64,000 bases of DNA from Asticcacaulis benevestitus DSM 16100 = ATCC BAA-896 (GCF_000376105.1 NZ_AQWM01000006.1:1-64000); one strand, 5' to 3'. Shown: positions 45,112 to 54,087, counted from the stretch's first letter. The notes: generated by a model from the letters alone, not told the origin. Translations and numbers: made by a program.

Positions 45112-45188
45112 TGGTACCGCCTCTCAGGCTTGAACTGAGGACCTCCGGTTCCACAAACCGGCGCTCTAACCAACTGAGCTAAGGCGGC
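45112..45188 (-). tRNA. tRNA-His (GTG anticodon)
   Basis: 77 nt including encoded CCA. All arms fold: acceptor GCCGCCT / AGGCGGT with a G1:U72 pair, D-arm GCTCAGTTGGTTAGAGC, anticodon stem CCGGT / ACCGG around the loop TTGTGGA with anticodon GTG, and a T-arm with GTTCAAGC. The discriminator base is A73, and the base before G1 on the coding strand is T, so no G-1 is encoded. This is the unusual alphaproteobacterial type of tRNA-His. Confidence 0.93.
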
Positions 45189-45285
45189 AAACCATCACGA
45201 GGGGCATCCTCTAATATGGCCGTAGCCATGGATCAAGCCTAAAAGTATGAAATGGCGCAATTCTTGTGGATTTGCGCCACGCCAG

Positions 45286-46047
45286 CTACTTGTAGCCCTT
45301 GGCGGCGATATAGTCCTGCAGGTCCTTGATCCGAGTCTTATCGGACGGGTGTGTCGACAACAGCTCCGGCGGCGCGCCTGAATTGAGCGCCATCATGTTC
45401 TGCCACACCTCGATGGCGGCACTCGGACGATAACCGGCCTTGGCCACCAGATCGACACCGATACGGTCGGCTTCAGATTCATGCTTGCGCGAATAGGGCA
45501 GCAAAAGACCAAGCTGCGCGCCAAGGCCGCCATAGCTGGAAATCGCCTTTTGTGTATTGCCCGAGGTCGCGCCAACCGCCGCACCGAGCACGCCCTGCGC
45601 CGCCATCTGTTGCGACGCGCGCTCAGCGGCGTGCTTGCCCAGAACGTGCGCCGTTTCATGGCCGATCACAGCGGCGAGCTGATCGTCATTCTTCACCACC
45701 TTGAACAGGCCGGTATTGATGCCGACCTTCTTTCCGGGAATGACGAAGGCATTGGGCTGATCATCCTGGAACAGCACATATTCCCAGCCGCTGGCGCCAA
45801 GTCCTGACGCTGCGGCGATTCGCGCCCCTACAGTCTGGATACGTTTGTTAAGTACCGGGTCCTTCGAGATTTTCGCCGTCTTGAGCTGTTCCTGCCAGGC
45901 GGCCGCGGCGCTTTGCTCCAGAGCGGCGTCATCGACCAGCAAAAATTGCGAGCGGCCAAGTGTCTGGTTGGTTTCACAGCCACTAAGGCTCAATCCGGCC
46001 ACCATTACGATTAATCCTGCAGCCGACAGTTTTCCCAAGCGTCCCAT
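45286..46047 (-). CDS. M48-family metallopeptidase, lipoprotein
   Basis: 253 residues. Signal peptide with lipobox LSLSGC; then the M48 domain with AAVIGHETAHVLGKHAAERAS (HETAH zinc site) and HESEADRIGVDLVAKAGY (third ligand Glu). It resembles E. coli LoiP/YcaL, periplasmic proteases in envelope quality control. Ribosome site AAGGGAA. Single-gene unit. Confidence 0.88.
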   Translation of the reverse strand: MGRLGKLSAAGLIVMVAGLSLSGCETNQTLGRSQFLLVDDAALEQSAAAAWQEQLKTAKISKDPVLNKRIQTVGARIAAASGLGASGWEYVLFQDDQPNAFVIPGKKVGINTGLFKVVKNDDQLAAVIGHETAHVLGKHAAERASQQMAAQGVLGAAVGATSGNTQKAISSYGGLGAQLGLLLPYSRKHESEADRIGVDLVAKAGYRPSAAIEVWQNMMALNSGAPPELLSTHPSDKTRIKDLQDYIAAKGYK

Positions 46048-46140
46048 ACTATTCCCTTAGCCTTTGACAATGCAGAGCAACCATAGCCCGCGTTTTGTAA
46101 AAAGCATATCCTGAAAATAGGACACATTTCGCGCAGGGAA

Positions 46141-46169
46141 AAGCCCTCCGGATAGGGTCCGAAGGGCTT
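46141..46169 (-). terminator. Rho-independent terminator after the second tonB gene
   Basis: Stem AAGCCCTCCGG / CCGAAGGGCTT with one mismatch and a 7-base loop. On the minus strand it ends with TTTT. It begins 22 bases after the stop of the gene ending at 46191. Confidence 0.75.
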
Positions 46170-46190
46170 CTGCACCTCTTAAGGGGCCGC

Positions 46191-46889
46191 TTAGTTCAGC
46201 GACCATTTCACCGTCTGACGCAGCACGGAGCCGATTTTGATATCGCCCTTGCTGGTATCAACGCGCCCCTTATCCTGAACCATGTTGACGGTGGCCTTGC
46301 CGAACCCGTAATTGCCGGGGATTTCCGACAGGGCCGAGCAACGCACGCGGCCGGCGGCATCAAGCACGGTACATTCAACCGTGGCCGAGCCTTCGATCTC
46401 GTCATTGAGCGCACGAGGCGGATAATAGGCACCCAGGGCATCGGCATCGGGGAAGCGCGACCAACGTGCCGCCACATAGACAGGCTCATTCGAGACCACA
46501 GGGCCTGGCAGGGTCGGCTCGGCGGGCAAGGTCACCGGCCCGGGGGCTGTGGGCGTCTTGTTGACCACCGGATCGACCGGCAGGGTTTGAATATCGTCCG
46601 GCGCCGCGGTGACCGGTGTATGCGGCGTGACCGGGTTGTTATGGGCTGTGGTCGGGGTTGGCTTCGGCGGCTCGGGCCTGATCCGCTCCATGGTCATGTC
46701 GATAGGCTTGTCGATCTTTGGCGTTTCAAGGATCGGCGGCATACCGAAGGTTTGATTGAAGATACAGTACAGCAGCACCAGATGCAGCAGCACAGCAAAC
46801 AACACACCCCAGTAGAAAGATGGCGGCAGCTTTTTAAGTTTCGGATTGTCAAATATAGGCGAGTGAAAGCCGTGGACAGCATCTGTCAT
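46191..46889 (-). CDS. TonB-like energy transducer, second copy
   Basis: 232 residues, GGAGGAG ribosome site. A cytosolic start, one membrane helix at about 26-45, a Pro-rich periplasmic spacer (about 55-135) and a C-terminal TonB fold (RALNDEIEGSATVECTVLDAAGRVRC). The C-terminal fold is the same type as in the upstream tonB gene but only distantly similar, so the two may serve different receptors. It is separated from that operon by a terminator. Confidence 0.78.
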   Translation of the reverse strand: MTDAVHGFHSPIFDNPKLKKLPPSFYWGVLFAVLLHLVLLYCIFNQTFGMPPILETPKIDKPIDMTMERIRPEPPKPTPTTAHNNPVTPHTPVTAAPDDIQTLPVDPVVNKTPTAPGPVTLPAEPTLPGPVVSNEPVYVAARWSRFPDADALGAYYPPRALNDEIEGSATVECTVLDAAGRVRCSALSEIPGNYGFGKATVNMVQDKGRVDTSKGDIKIGSVLRQTVKWSLN

Positions 46890-47097
46890 AATAAATCTCC
46901 TCCATGATTATAGTATCACGCAGAAGGTTTTACAGCTTTCGCATCGGCACCAGCCGCCAACAATGCAAAGCTGTACACACCTGCATCAATGAGTAGCGCT
47001 TGATTACTTTTCTTGTCTTGAAGGGAGCATACTACCATCTCTGCCTTCACGCAATTGACAAAATTGCGCCCTCCCCGCCCCCTCTCAAGCACAAAAA

Positions 47098-47127
47098 AAA
47101 CGCTCCGGACCTGAGCCCGGAGCGTTT
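47098..47127 (-). terminator. Rho-independent terminator after the exbBD-tonB operon
   Basis: AAACGCTCCGG / CCGGAGCGTTT with an 8-base loop; on the minus strand the stem is followed by eight T. It starts 24 bases after the tonB stop. Confidence 0.88.
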
Positions 47128-47150
47128 CTTTGTAAGTCATAACAGATGGT

Positions 47151-47858
47151 TTAGCCCAACTGCCACTTGTAGGTAAACTTCTTACGATCGCCTTCTCTAA
47201 GTTCACCACCGACCGAGCTAGGCTTGACCTTGGCGTACTTGACGAAAAGCTTAACCGTAGCAGCACCGAAGCCATAGCCCTTGGGGCTTTCGCTGATGAT
47301 GTTACAGCCCGTAACCCGACCGGCGGCGCTAACGGTGCAATCGATCGTGACCGTACCTTCAACTTCGTCACTCGCGGCGCGATCCGGATAGGAATCGGCC
47401 ATTTGATCGGTGCCGGGATAGCTCCAGTCACCCGCCACGTAGCGAGGACCAGCAGCGACCACCGGAGGCGGCGTACCTGTGTTCATCGCCGCAGGAGGTG
47501 CCGTATATTCCTGGCGCTTTTCCTGCGGAACAGGAGGCACCGGAATGGGCGGCGGCGGTGTTACGCTTGGAATAGGCGGCGTCTCGCGGGGCTGAACCAC
47601 GGGAGGCGGCGGCATCTTCGTCGGCGGAGGCGGAGGTGGCGGCGGGGGGGGAGGCGGAGGCGGTGCGACCAGGTCGACATTCACCTTCTCATCCGTAAAC
47701 TTCTCCATCTTCAGCTCAAACTTGGTCTGAAGAAGATAGTAACCCACGCCTATGTGGATAGCAGCGGCGACACCAACACCGACCCAGAGAGAGGCAGAGC
47801 CTTTTTTCTCGGGCGGATCAAGAATAGGGTCCCGTTTCCTATGGGGAGTTTCTTCCAT
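47151..47858 (-). CDS. tonB: TonB energy transducer with poly-proline spacer
   Basis: 235 residues. Membrane helix at about 24-42 (LWVGVGVAAAIHIGVGYYLL), then a spacer with fourteen consecutive Pro near residues 66-79, and a C-terminal TonB domain (AASDEVEGTVTIDCTVSAAGRVTGC ... KWQLG). The poly-Pro DNA includes a run of eight G on the plus strand (47644-47651), prone to slippage. It is the third gene of exbB-exbD-tonB and powers TonB-dependent receptors such as the one at 11.2 kb. Confidence 0.88.
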   Translation of the reverse strand: MEETPHRKRDPILDPPEKKGSASLWVGVGVAAAIHIGVGYYLLQTKFELKMEKFTDEKVNVDLVAPPPPPPPPPPPPPPTKMPPPPVVQPRETPPIPSVTPPPPIPVPPVPQEKRQEYTAPPAAMNTGTPPPVVAAGPRYVAGDWSYPGTDQMADSYPDRAASDEVEGTVTIDCTVSAAGRVTGCNIISESPKGYGFGAATVKLFVKYAKVKPSSVGGELREGDRKKFTYKWQLG

Positions 47859-47870
47859 AAATAGACCCTC

Positions 47871-48305
47871 TTACTTTGCGTCGTCTTCGCCCTGAAGAGC
47901 GACACTGTAGAAACCATTGTCCTGCAGCTTATTCATCACCTTCATAAACTCGGCGTAACGCGTTTGTTTATCAGCGCGGATGAAAATACGTTCTTCTTCG
48001 GGGTTACGTGCACCGACTGCCTTCTTGAGGTCATCCCCAAGGGCGTCGAGCGACGTAGGATCGTTAGCGATATACACGCTGCCATCTTTTTGCAGCGAGA
48101 TGTATACCGGCTTCGGCGGGTTTTCGATTGGCTTGGCGACGGCTTTTGGTAGCGTCACTTCTACCGACACAGTGGCGAGCGGTGCCGCCACCATGAAGAT
48201 AATAAGCAAGACAAGCATAACGTCGACGAACGGGGTAACGTTGATTTCCGCGTTGGCTTCGACGTGAAACTTCGAGCCGCCACCACCTGATAGCTTGGCT
48301 CCCAT
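47871..48305 (-). CDS. exbD: Biopolymer transport protein ExbD
   Basis: 144 residues. One membrane helix with the conserved Asp (NVTPFVDVMLVLLIIFMVAAP), followed by the periplasmic domain. It forms the proton channel with ExbB that energises TonB. Five-base gap to exbB and twelve to tonB. Confidence 0.92.
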   Translation of the reverse strand: MGAKLSGGGGSKFHVEANAEINVTPFVDVMLVLLIIFMVAAPLATVSVEVTLPKAVAKPIENPPKPVYISLQKDGSVYIANDPTSLDALGDDLKKAVGARNPEEERIFIRADKQTRYAEFMKVMNKLQDNGFYSVALQGEDDAK

Positions 48306-48310
48306 ATCGC

Positions 48311-49192
48311 TTACGCCCCTTTGTCGAGTTGACGCGACAGAGAGTTCATCAGTTCGGAGACGAATTGCTCTGAACGGGTGCCGTAGTTCGTGATGCTGGT
48401 GTTGAAGATGTTGTACATGACAACAGCCGGAATAGCGGCGATCAGACCCAGGCCGGTAGCCATGAGGGCTTCAGCGATACCAGGCGCCACAACGGCCAGG
48501 TTGGTCGTGTGCGACTGGGCGATACCGATGAAGGAGTTCATGATGCCGTAAACCGTACCGAACAGACCGATGAAGGGCGAGGTCGAACCGGTCGAAGCCA
48601 GGAAGGACAGACCACCCGAGAGGCGCTTGGCCAAGCCGGTTTGAACAGCGGCAACCGAAGCTTCGGCGCGGTGCAGAACGGCGTCGCGGTGTTCGCCCGA
48701 GATCGACAGGCCGGCTTGCTTAGACAGTTGAATTTCTTCGGTGGCGACAGCGGCCATATCGGCCAGCGGGTTGCCGGCGAATTCGTCGGAGACAGCAATG
48801 CGATTGATGTCAGCGATCGAACGGGCGCCACGGTAGGCTTCCAGGAAGTTCGTGGTGACGCGGTTAAGGCTGGAGAAGTCCATCAGCTTCATGATGAGCA
48901 AAATCCACGAAATCAGCGACAGAACCATCAGCAGGCCCATGACGAGCTTAACGACAACCGTCGCGCCCATGAACATGCTGACGAAGTCAACGTTGGCGGC
49001 TGGCATGTGCGGCGTCGAGGCGGAGCTTTCTTCCGTCGCAGCGTCAGCAGCGGCGGGCGCTTCCGGGGCGGCAGCCGAGGCGGCAACCGAGGTGGGTGCC
49101 GTAGCCGCAACGGCCATGGCGGGAGCGCTCATGAGAAGCGCGGCAGCGCCGAGCAGAGCAATGAGCGGATTAGATTTCTTATGTTCGAGCAT
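48311..49192 (-). CDS. exbB: ExbB/TolQ/MotA-family proton channel
   Basis: 293 residues from the ATG at 49192. A hydrophobic, probably cleaved N-terminus (about 1-29) and an Ala/Pro/Ser-rich stretch precede three membrane helices with GLFGTVYGIMNSF and GIAEALMATGLGLIAAIPAVVMYN, the ExbB signature. The long N-terminal periplasmic extension is common in alphaproteobacterial ExbB. Confidence 0.88.
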   Translation of the reverse strand: MLEHKKSNPLIALLGAAALLMSAPAMAVAATAPTSVAASAAAPEAPAAADAATEESSASTPHMPAANVDFVSMFMGATVVVKLVMGLLMVLSLISWILLIMKLMDFSSLNRVTTNFLEAYRGARSIADINRIAVSDEFAGNPLADMAAVATEEIQLSKQAGLSISGEHRDAVLHRAEASVAAVQTGLAKRLSGGLSFLASTGSTSPFIGLFGTVYGIMNSFIGIAQSHTTNLAVVAPGIAEALMATGLGLIAAIPAVVMYNIFNTSITNYGTRSEQFVSELMNSLSRQLDKGA

Positions 49193-49837
49193 TTTTCGCC
49201 AATTCCTGAATATGGACTTCACCCACCAAAGGGTTGACCAAGGACTAAAGGGGAAGCGTTTACCCCATGTTAAAAACAACGAGACCCAACTGAAAGTTTT
49301 GGCCGGAGCCTTCAACTTTCAACAGGCCTCTCATGCCTGAGCGCTGCGCGCACAGAATCTAACGTCTGCATCACACGTGCTTCAGCACAAACTCAGCCAA
49401 TATGAACCAAAATGGTCCTAAAGGCGACCGCTTTGTTACAGGCTGTTACACCCGTGACGTGGCGGTTTGGGCCTAAATGATCCGGCTAATCCTAAAACGT
49501 CAAGGTGTCAGTTACAGACTTTTCACGACGATGTGACTTATAAGGCGCATCGCTTAACAAAAGCGCCTCTAAAAGTTCAAACATGTCCGATAGTTAATCT
49601 TGCAAAGACAGCCCAAAAAAAAATACCTGAAGGGCAAAAAAAAATTAGCCATAGCGCTGAAATGACACGGCAAAACGCCTGACAAGAGAATCTAAAACCC
49701 GTTTCGTTTGTTAAGATCCCCGCATTCTCGTGTTAGCGCTCCCAGATATGACGCCAAAAGGCAAAACGCACACCGGACAAGGCCCAGGACAGGCGTGATA
49801 GCCAAACCTGCGTCAAATAACGCAGTTCGCGAAGTTT
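49193..49837. other. 645-base intergenic region between exbB and kdpE
   Basis: AT-rich, no convincing gene; a 71-codon frame at 49467-49682 has no ribosome site and poor coding character. It contains the exbB promoter. A direct repeat TGTTACA (49434-49440 and 49444-49450) lies ten bases apart, start to start. A weak hairpin CTGCGT/ACGCAG at 49808-49825 follows the kdpE stop and may end the kdp transcript. Confidence 0.5.
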
Positions 49838-50518
49838 TCAGGGCTTTAGCCGGTAACCTATGCCTGGTTCCGTGACGATAAAGCGCGGATTGAGAGCGTC
49901 GTCCTTCAGTTTTTCGCGCAGGTGCTGGGTGTGGATTCGCAGATAGGTCTGGCTGTCCTGGGAATGCTTGCCCCAGACTTCATTAAGAAGGGCGCCGTGG
50001 GTCAGCACCTTGCCGGAATTGCGCGCCAGAACCGCCAACAGCTTGTATTCGATCGGTGTCAGGTGGACATCCTCGCCATCCAGCCGCACCCGGCGCGCCG
50101 CCGCATCAATCGAAAGACCATCATAATCATAGGTGAAGGGCGCGTCGCCCTGAGGACGGTTGGCGTGACGCAGCGCCACCTTGATGCGCGCGATCAGTTC
50201 GCCGGCAGAGAAGGGCTTGGTCAGATAATCATCAGCGCCTAGTTCGAGCGCCTCGATCTTGTCACTCTCCTGCCCGCGCGCCGACAGCACGATGATCGGG
50301 ATACGGCCCCATTCGCGCAGTTGACGGATGATGTCCATCCCATCCATGTCGGGCAAGCCGAGATCGAGCAGAATCACATCCGGGGACTGCGAACTGGCCT
50401 TTTGCAGGCCCGCCTTGCCGGTTTCGGCTTCGATGACGGTCATGTCGTTGGCGCCCAGCGTCGTGCGCAGGAAACGGCGGATATCATGCTCGTCTTCGAT
50501 GGTCAGGATACGGGTCAT
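49838..50518 (-). CDS. kdpE: Response regulator KdpE
   Basis: 226 residues: receiver domain with Asp52 (LLDLGLPDMDG), Lys in DDYLTKPF, and an OmpR-type winged helix (about 125-225, HLTPIEYKLLAVLARNSGKV). Four-base overlap with kdpD. It activates kdp transcription when K+ is low. Confidence 0.94.
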   Translation of the reverse strand: MTRILTIEDEHDIRRFLRTTLGANDMTVIEAETGKAGLQKASSQSPDVILLDLGLPDMDGMDIIRQLREWGRIPIIVLSARGQESDKIEALELGADDYLTKPFSAGELIARIKVALRHANRPQGDAPFTYDYDGLSIDAAARRVRLDGEDVHLTPIEYKLLAVLARNSGKVLTHGALLNEVWGKHSQDSQTYLRIHTQHLREKLKDDALNPRFIVTEPGIGYRLKP

Positions 50519-53238
50519 AGGGCGCTTTCAGGCAGGTTGCCCTCAGGCAAGGCCGGGGCGATCGGAAGGGTAAAGATAAAGCTGGCGCCATGGCTGCCGG
50601 CGTTTTGACCAAGCGTACGGTTGTTTTTGGCATAGATCATACCGCCATGCGCCTGCACAATACCCCGGCAGATGGCGAGGCCCAGGCCCGTGCCGCCGGA
50701 GCGGTCCGAACGCAGCGTCTGCCCCTTCTGGAACTGCTCGAAGATGCGCGCTTCGTCGCCGTCCTTCAGGCCGTCGCCATCGTCGGAAATGCGCACGCGC
50801 AGGCGATCGGCGTCTTTTTCAACGTAAATATCGAGCCGGCCATTCGTCCGTGTATGCTGAAAGGCGTTTTCGAGCAGGTTGATAAAGACCTGCTCGATCA
50901 GGCCGCCATCGATCATCACCATCGGCAGGTTGCCCGATATGTTCGTGCCGATCGTCCGATCCTCCTTGGTGGCCTGCACCTGACCGAGCGCGGCGCCGAT
51001 GATTTCCTGGATCATATAGGGCTGGAAATTGAGCTTCATATGGCCGGAGGTGATCGCCGCCATATCGAGCAGGTTGCCAACGAACTTTTGCAGCCGCGTC
51101 AACTGGCTCCAAAGCCCGGTCAGTTCATCCATCGCCTTGCGCGGCAGTTCCTTGCGCATCCGCAACAGCGTACTGACCGAATTGTTCATCACCGTCAGCG
51201 GCGTGCGCAGATCGTGCGACAGCGACGACAGCAGCACATTGCGCAGTTTTTCGTTCTCGGACTCGACCTTCGATTCCGCCGCCTCGTCCGAACGGCGCGT
51301 GCGCTGCAAAGCGCCGGCGATCAGGCTGGCAAAGGCCTCGAATTGCAGAATCTCCGCGCCGTTGAAAGGATGGCCGGCATCGCGCGCCGTCAGACCCAGC
51401 ACGCCGAAGGTTTCCTTTTCTGCCAGCAGCGGCAGGTAAAGTCCGTTGGCCGACGGCATGGTGTCGGTATCACGCCCCGCCATCAGGCCATTGGCCGACA
51501 CCCAGTTGACCGCCCCCATCTCGCGCATATCGGTGGTGATGATACCTTGAGGATAGGGTTGCAGGCCAGAGGGCGTGCGGACAAACACCGTCACGTCGAG
51601 GCTGAAAGGACCGCTGAGATGACGAATCGCCACCTCGCAGATGGCATCAATACCGCGCACAGCCGACAGGCCGCGTGTCAGACCATAGAGAATCTGGGTT
51701 TCGCGTTCACGGTTGCTGACAAGCCGGGCATGGCGCGACAGCCGCGCCGTCAGCGAGCCCACCACGAGTGAGGTCACCAGCATGAAGGCGAAGGTGACGT
51801 AATAATAACTGTCGTAGAAATTGAAGGTGTAATAAGGGTCGGTAAAGAAGAAATTGAACGCCGGAACGCTCAGCATCGACGCCAGTATCGATGGCCCCAA
51901 TCCTAACCGCGCCGCCACAATGACCACCACGGTCAGGTAGATCATGGCCAGATTGTTCGAGGGCGTCACCTCACGGAACGGGAAAGCGATGGCGGTGCCG
52001 AGCGCCACCCCGGCCGTCGCCAAACCATAATCGAGCGGACGCGCCAAGAAGGGTCGGATGATCGCCCCCGCCGTCACAGGTTCGCGCGCCGTCCCCGTCG
52101 CACCGTGCACCACGGTGATCTCGATGCCGTCGCTGGCCTCGATCAGGTGTTGGGCAAAGGTGCCGCGGAAGGGCCGCAGCCACCATTTGGGCCGGCGATA
52201 ACCGACCACGATGCGCGTAAAGCCGTTCTGCTGCGCATAGGCGAGGATATCCTGCGCCGGCCGCATGCCGGACAGGCGCACGATCTGGGCGCCCAGGCTT
52301 TCCGCCAGCCGCAGATATTGCTCGATGCGGGTCCGGCCCTTTTCATCGAGCCGTTCGTGGCGCTCGCTTTGCAGATAGACAGCGTACCACGGTGCCCTGC
52401 CCCGCGTCGCCATCCGCTTGGCATGACGAATCAGGCGGGTGGAGAGCGGGTCCGGTCCGATCAAAAGCATGATCTTCTGGCCGACCTGCGCTTCGTTTTG
52501 CCCCATGGCGGCATTCAGTTCGTCGCTCTGGGCGTCGACGCGCTCGGCGGTGCGGCGCAGCGCTATTTCACGCAGGGCCAGCAGGTTGCTCTTCTTGAAG
52601 AAATTTTCGGCGGCGCGTTTGTTGGCGCCTTCGGCGACATAGACCTTACCCTCGGCCAGACGCTTCAGGAGTTCATCGGACGGGGTATCGATCAAAGCGA
52701 TCTCGTCGGCCGAATCGAAAATGGTGTCCGGCACCGTCTCCTTGACCCAGATTCCGGTCAGGCGCGCCACCTGGTCGTTGATGCTGTCAAGGTGCTGCAC
52801 ATTCAGCGTGGTGTAGACATCAATGCCGTTATCGAGCAGTTCCTCGACATCCTGCCAACGCTTGGGGTGGCGGGAGTTTGGCGCATTCGTGTGCGCGAAC
52901 TCGTCCATCAGGATCAGCGATGGTTTGCGCACCAGGGCGGCATCGAGATCAAACTCATGCACGGTAACGCCGCGATGGTCGATGGCCTGCAGCGGCAAAA
53001 CCGGCAGGCCTTCGACCAGCGCTCTGGTTTCGGCGCGGCCATGGTGCTCGACGACGCCGATCATCACGTCACGCCCTTCCGCCTGACGCCGGCGCGCCTC
53101 GGTCAGCATGGCGAAGGTCTTGCCAACGCCTGCCGACGATCCAAAGAAGATCTTCAGATGGCCGCGCGCACGCTCGCCCTCATCGTTGCCGATAAGGGCG
53201 AGCAGTTTGTCAGGGTCGGGTCTTATGTCGGGACTCAC
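50515..53238 (-). CDS. kdpD: Sensor histidine kinase KdpD
   Basis: 907 residues from a GTG that overlaps the kdpC stop (GTGA). Order: KdpD N-terminal domain with Walker A GSSAGVGKT at 33-41, a Usp-like domain (about 250-370), four membrane helices of the DUF4118 region (about 400-500), a GAF-like domain, HisKA with LSSLSHDLRTPLTVMNN, and a complete ATPase domain. It senses K+ limitation and phosphorylates KdpE. Confidence 0.95.
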   Translation of the reverse strand: MSPDIRPDPDKLLALIGNDEGERARGHLKIFFGSSAGVGKTFAMLTEARRRQAEGRDVMIGVVEHHGRAETRALVEGLPVLPLQAIDHRGVTVHEFDLDAALVRKPSLILMDEFAHTNAPNSRHPKRWQDVEELLDNGIDVYTTLNVQHLDSINDQVARLTGIWVKETVPDTIFDSADEIALIDTPSDELLKRLAEGKVYVAEGANKRAAENFFKKSNLLALREIALRRTAERVDAQSDELNAAMGQNEAQVGQKIMLLIGPDPLSTRLIRHAKRMATRGRAPWYAVYLQSERHERLDEKGRTRIEQYLRLAESLGAQIVRLSGMRPAQDILAYAQQNGFTRIVVGYRRPKWWLRPFRGTFAQHLIEASDGIEITVVHGATGTAREPVTAGAIIRPFLARPLDYGLATAGVALGTAIAFPFREVTPSNNLAMIYLTVVVIVAARLGLGPSILASMLSVPAFNFFFTDPYYTFNFYDSYYYVTFAFMLVTSLVVGSLTARLSRHARLVSNRERETQILYGLTRGLSAVRGIDAICEVAIRHLSGPFSLDVTVFVRTPSGLQPYPQGIITTDMREMGAVNWVSANGLMAGRDTDTMPSANGLYLPLLAEKETFGVLGLTARDAGHPFNGAEILQFEAFASLIAGALQRTRRSDEAAESKVESENEKLRNVLLSSLSHDLRTPLTVMNNSVSTLLRMRKELPRKAMDELTGLWSQLTRLQKFVGNLLDMAAITSGHMKLNFQPYMIQEIIGAALGQVQATKEDRTIGTNISGNLPMVMIDGGLIEQVFINLLENAFQHTRTNGRLDIYVEKDADRLRVRISDDGDGLKDGDEARIFEQFQKGQTLRSDRSGGTGLGLAICRGIVQAHGGMIYAKNNRTLGQNAGSHGASFIFTLPIAPALPEGNLPESAL

Positions 53239-53822
53239 TTAAGCTTTCCATCAAGCCTCAGATTGAGCTCTAACACATTGACGCGCGGTTCGCCCAGAAT
53301 GTTGAAGGTGCGATTATAGGACGACTTGCGGATCAGAGCTTTCACCTGATCGTCGGTCATGCCGCGCGCCTTCGCCACGCGGTGCGCCTGATAGAGCGCC
53401 GCCGCCGGTGTGATGTCCGGATCGAGGCCGGAGCCGGACGCGGTGACCAGATCGACCGGGACCGGCGCGATATTATCCGGATCGGCGGCCTTCAGCACGG
53501 CGATGCGCGCCTTGACCGCGTCCATCAGCGCCGGATTGTTGACGCCGAAGTTGGAGCCCGAAGACGCGCCGGCATTATAAGGCGCCGGGCCGGTGGCCGA
53601 CAGGCGGCCCCAGACATATCGCGGCTGGTCGAAGTTTTGCCCGATCAGGCGCGAACCGATGACGCGGCCGCTTTCGTCGCGGATCAGGCTGCCTTCGGCC
53701 TGGCTGGGAAAGCCGAAGTGCAGGATGCCGGTGGTCAAGAGCGGATAGCCGACACCCAGCAGGAGGGTGAGCAGGACCGTCAGGGTCAGGGCCGGCCGCA
53801 GGTTTGAAACGAGGGTTTTCAT
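53235..53822 (-). CDS. kdpC: K+-transporting ATPase subunit KdpC
   Basis: 195 residues from the ATG at 53822 with AAGGAAC upstream. One N-terminal membrane helix (TVLLTLLLGVGYPLLTTG), then the periplasmic domain with GSRLIGQNF, RLSATGPAPYNAGASSGSN and SGSGLDPDITP. It stabilises the KdpFABC complex. Confidence 0.93.
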   Translation of the reverse strand: MKTLVSNLRPALTLTVLLTLLLGVGYPLLTTGILHFGFPSQAEGSLIRDESGRVIGSRLIGQNFDQPRYVWGRLSATGPAPYNAGASSGSNFGVNNPALMDAVKARIAVLKAADPDNIAPVPVDLVTASGSGLDPDITPAAALYQAHRVAKARGMTDDQVKALIRKSSYNRTFNILGEPRVNVLELNLRLDGKLK

Positions 53823-53847
53823 TAGACTGTTCCTTTTAAGTAAGAAG

Positions 53848-53990
53848 CCCCACCACCACATCTCACCGCTGCGCGGTTCGTGCGGTCCCCCTCCCCGGCA
53901 AAGCCAGGGAGGTATAAGGTTTTCGCCTTCTTGTACCTCCCCGACTTGTCGGGGAGGGGGACCATGAGCAAAGCGAAATGGTGGTGGGGG
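53848..53990. repeat. Large intergenic palindrome between kdpB and kdpC
   Basis: Nested inverted repeats: CCCCACCACCAC-type ends (53848-53859 and 53978-53990), a perfect 13-bp pair GGTCCCCCTCCCC (53884-53896) / GGGGAGGGGGACC (53951-53963), and an inner GGGAGGTA (53907-53914) / TACCTCCC (53934-53941). The whole 143 bases can fold into one long branched stem. It looks like a mobile-type palindromic repeat unit inserted within the operon. Confidence 0.75.
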
Positions 53991-54003
53991 ATCTTTCTTC
54001 CTT

Positions 54004-54032
54004 TCTAAATTATGCCAGATCTAAATTATGCC
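54004..54032. repeat. 13-bp tandem direct repeat
   Basis: TCTAAATTATGCC occurs at 54004-54016 and again at 54020-54032 with three bases between. It borders the palindrome next door. Confidence 0.7.
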
Positions 54033-54043
54033 TGGCCGCCGCG

Positions 54044-54063
54044 CTCAAGCAGCGCAGCGGTAG
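54044..54063. repeat. REP-like dispersed repeat, copy 2
   Basis: CTCAAGCAGCG followed by CAGCGGTAG, matching copy 1 at 315-334 in 18 of 20 bases. It lies 24 bases after the kdpB stop. Confidence 0.5.
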
Positions 54064-54087
54064 CGCAACTAAAATCTGTTGGATTGG

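Noticed and set aside
46916-47431. 171-codon frame over the 3' end of tonB and the following gap
   Set aside because: It runs across the tonB terminator and over the tonB coding frame with no ribosome site.
49467-49682. 71-codon frame in the exbB-kdpE gap
   Set aside because: No ribosome site, lysine-rich A-tract ending, no similarity I can recognise.
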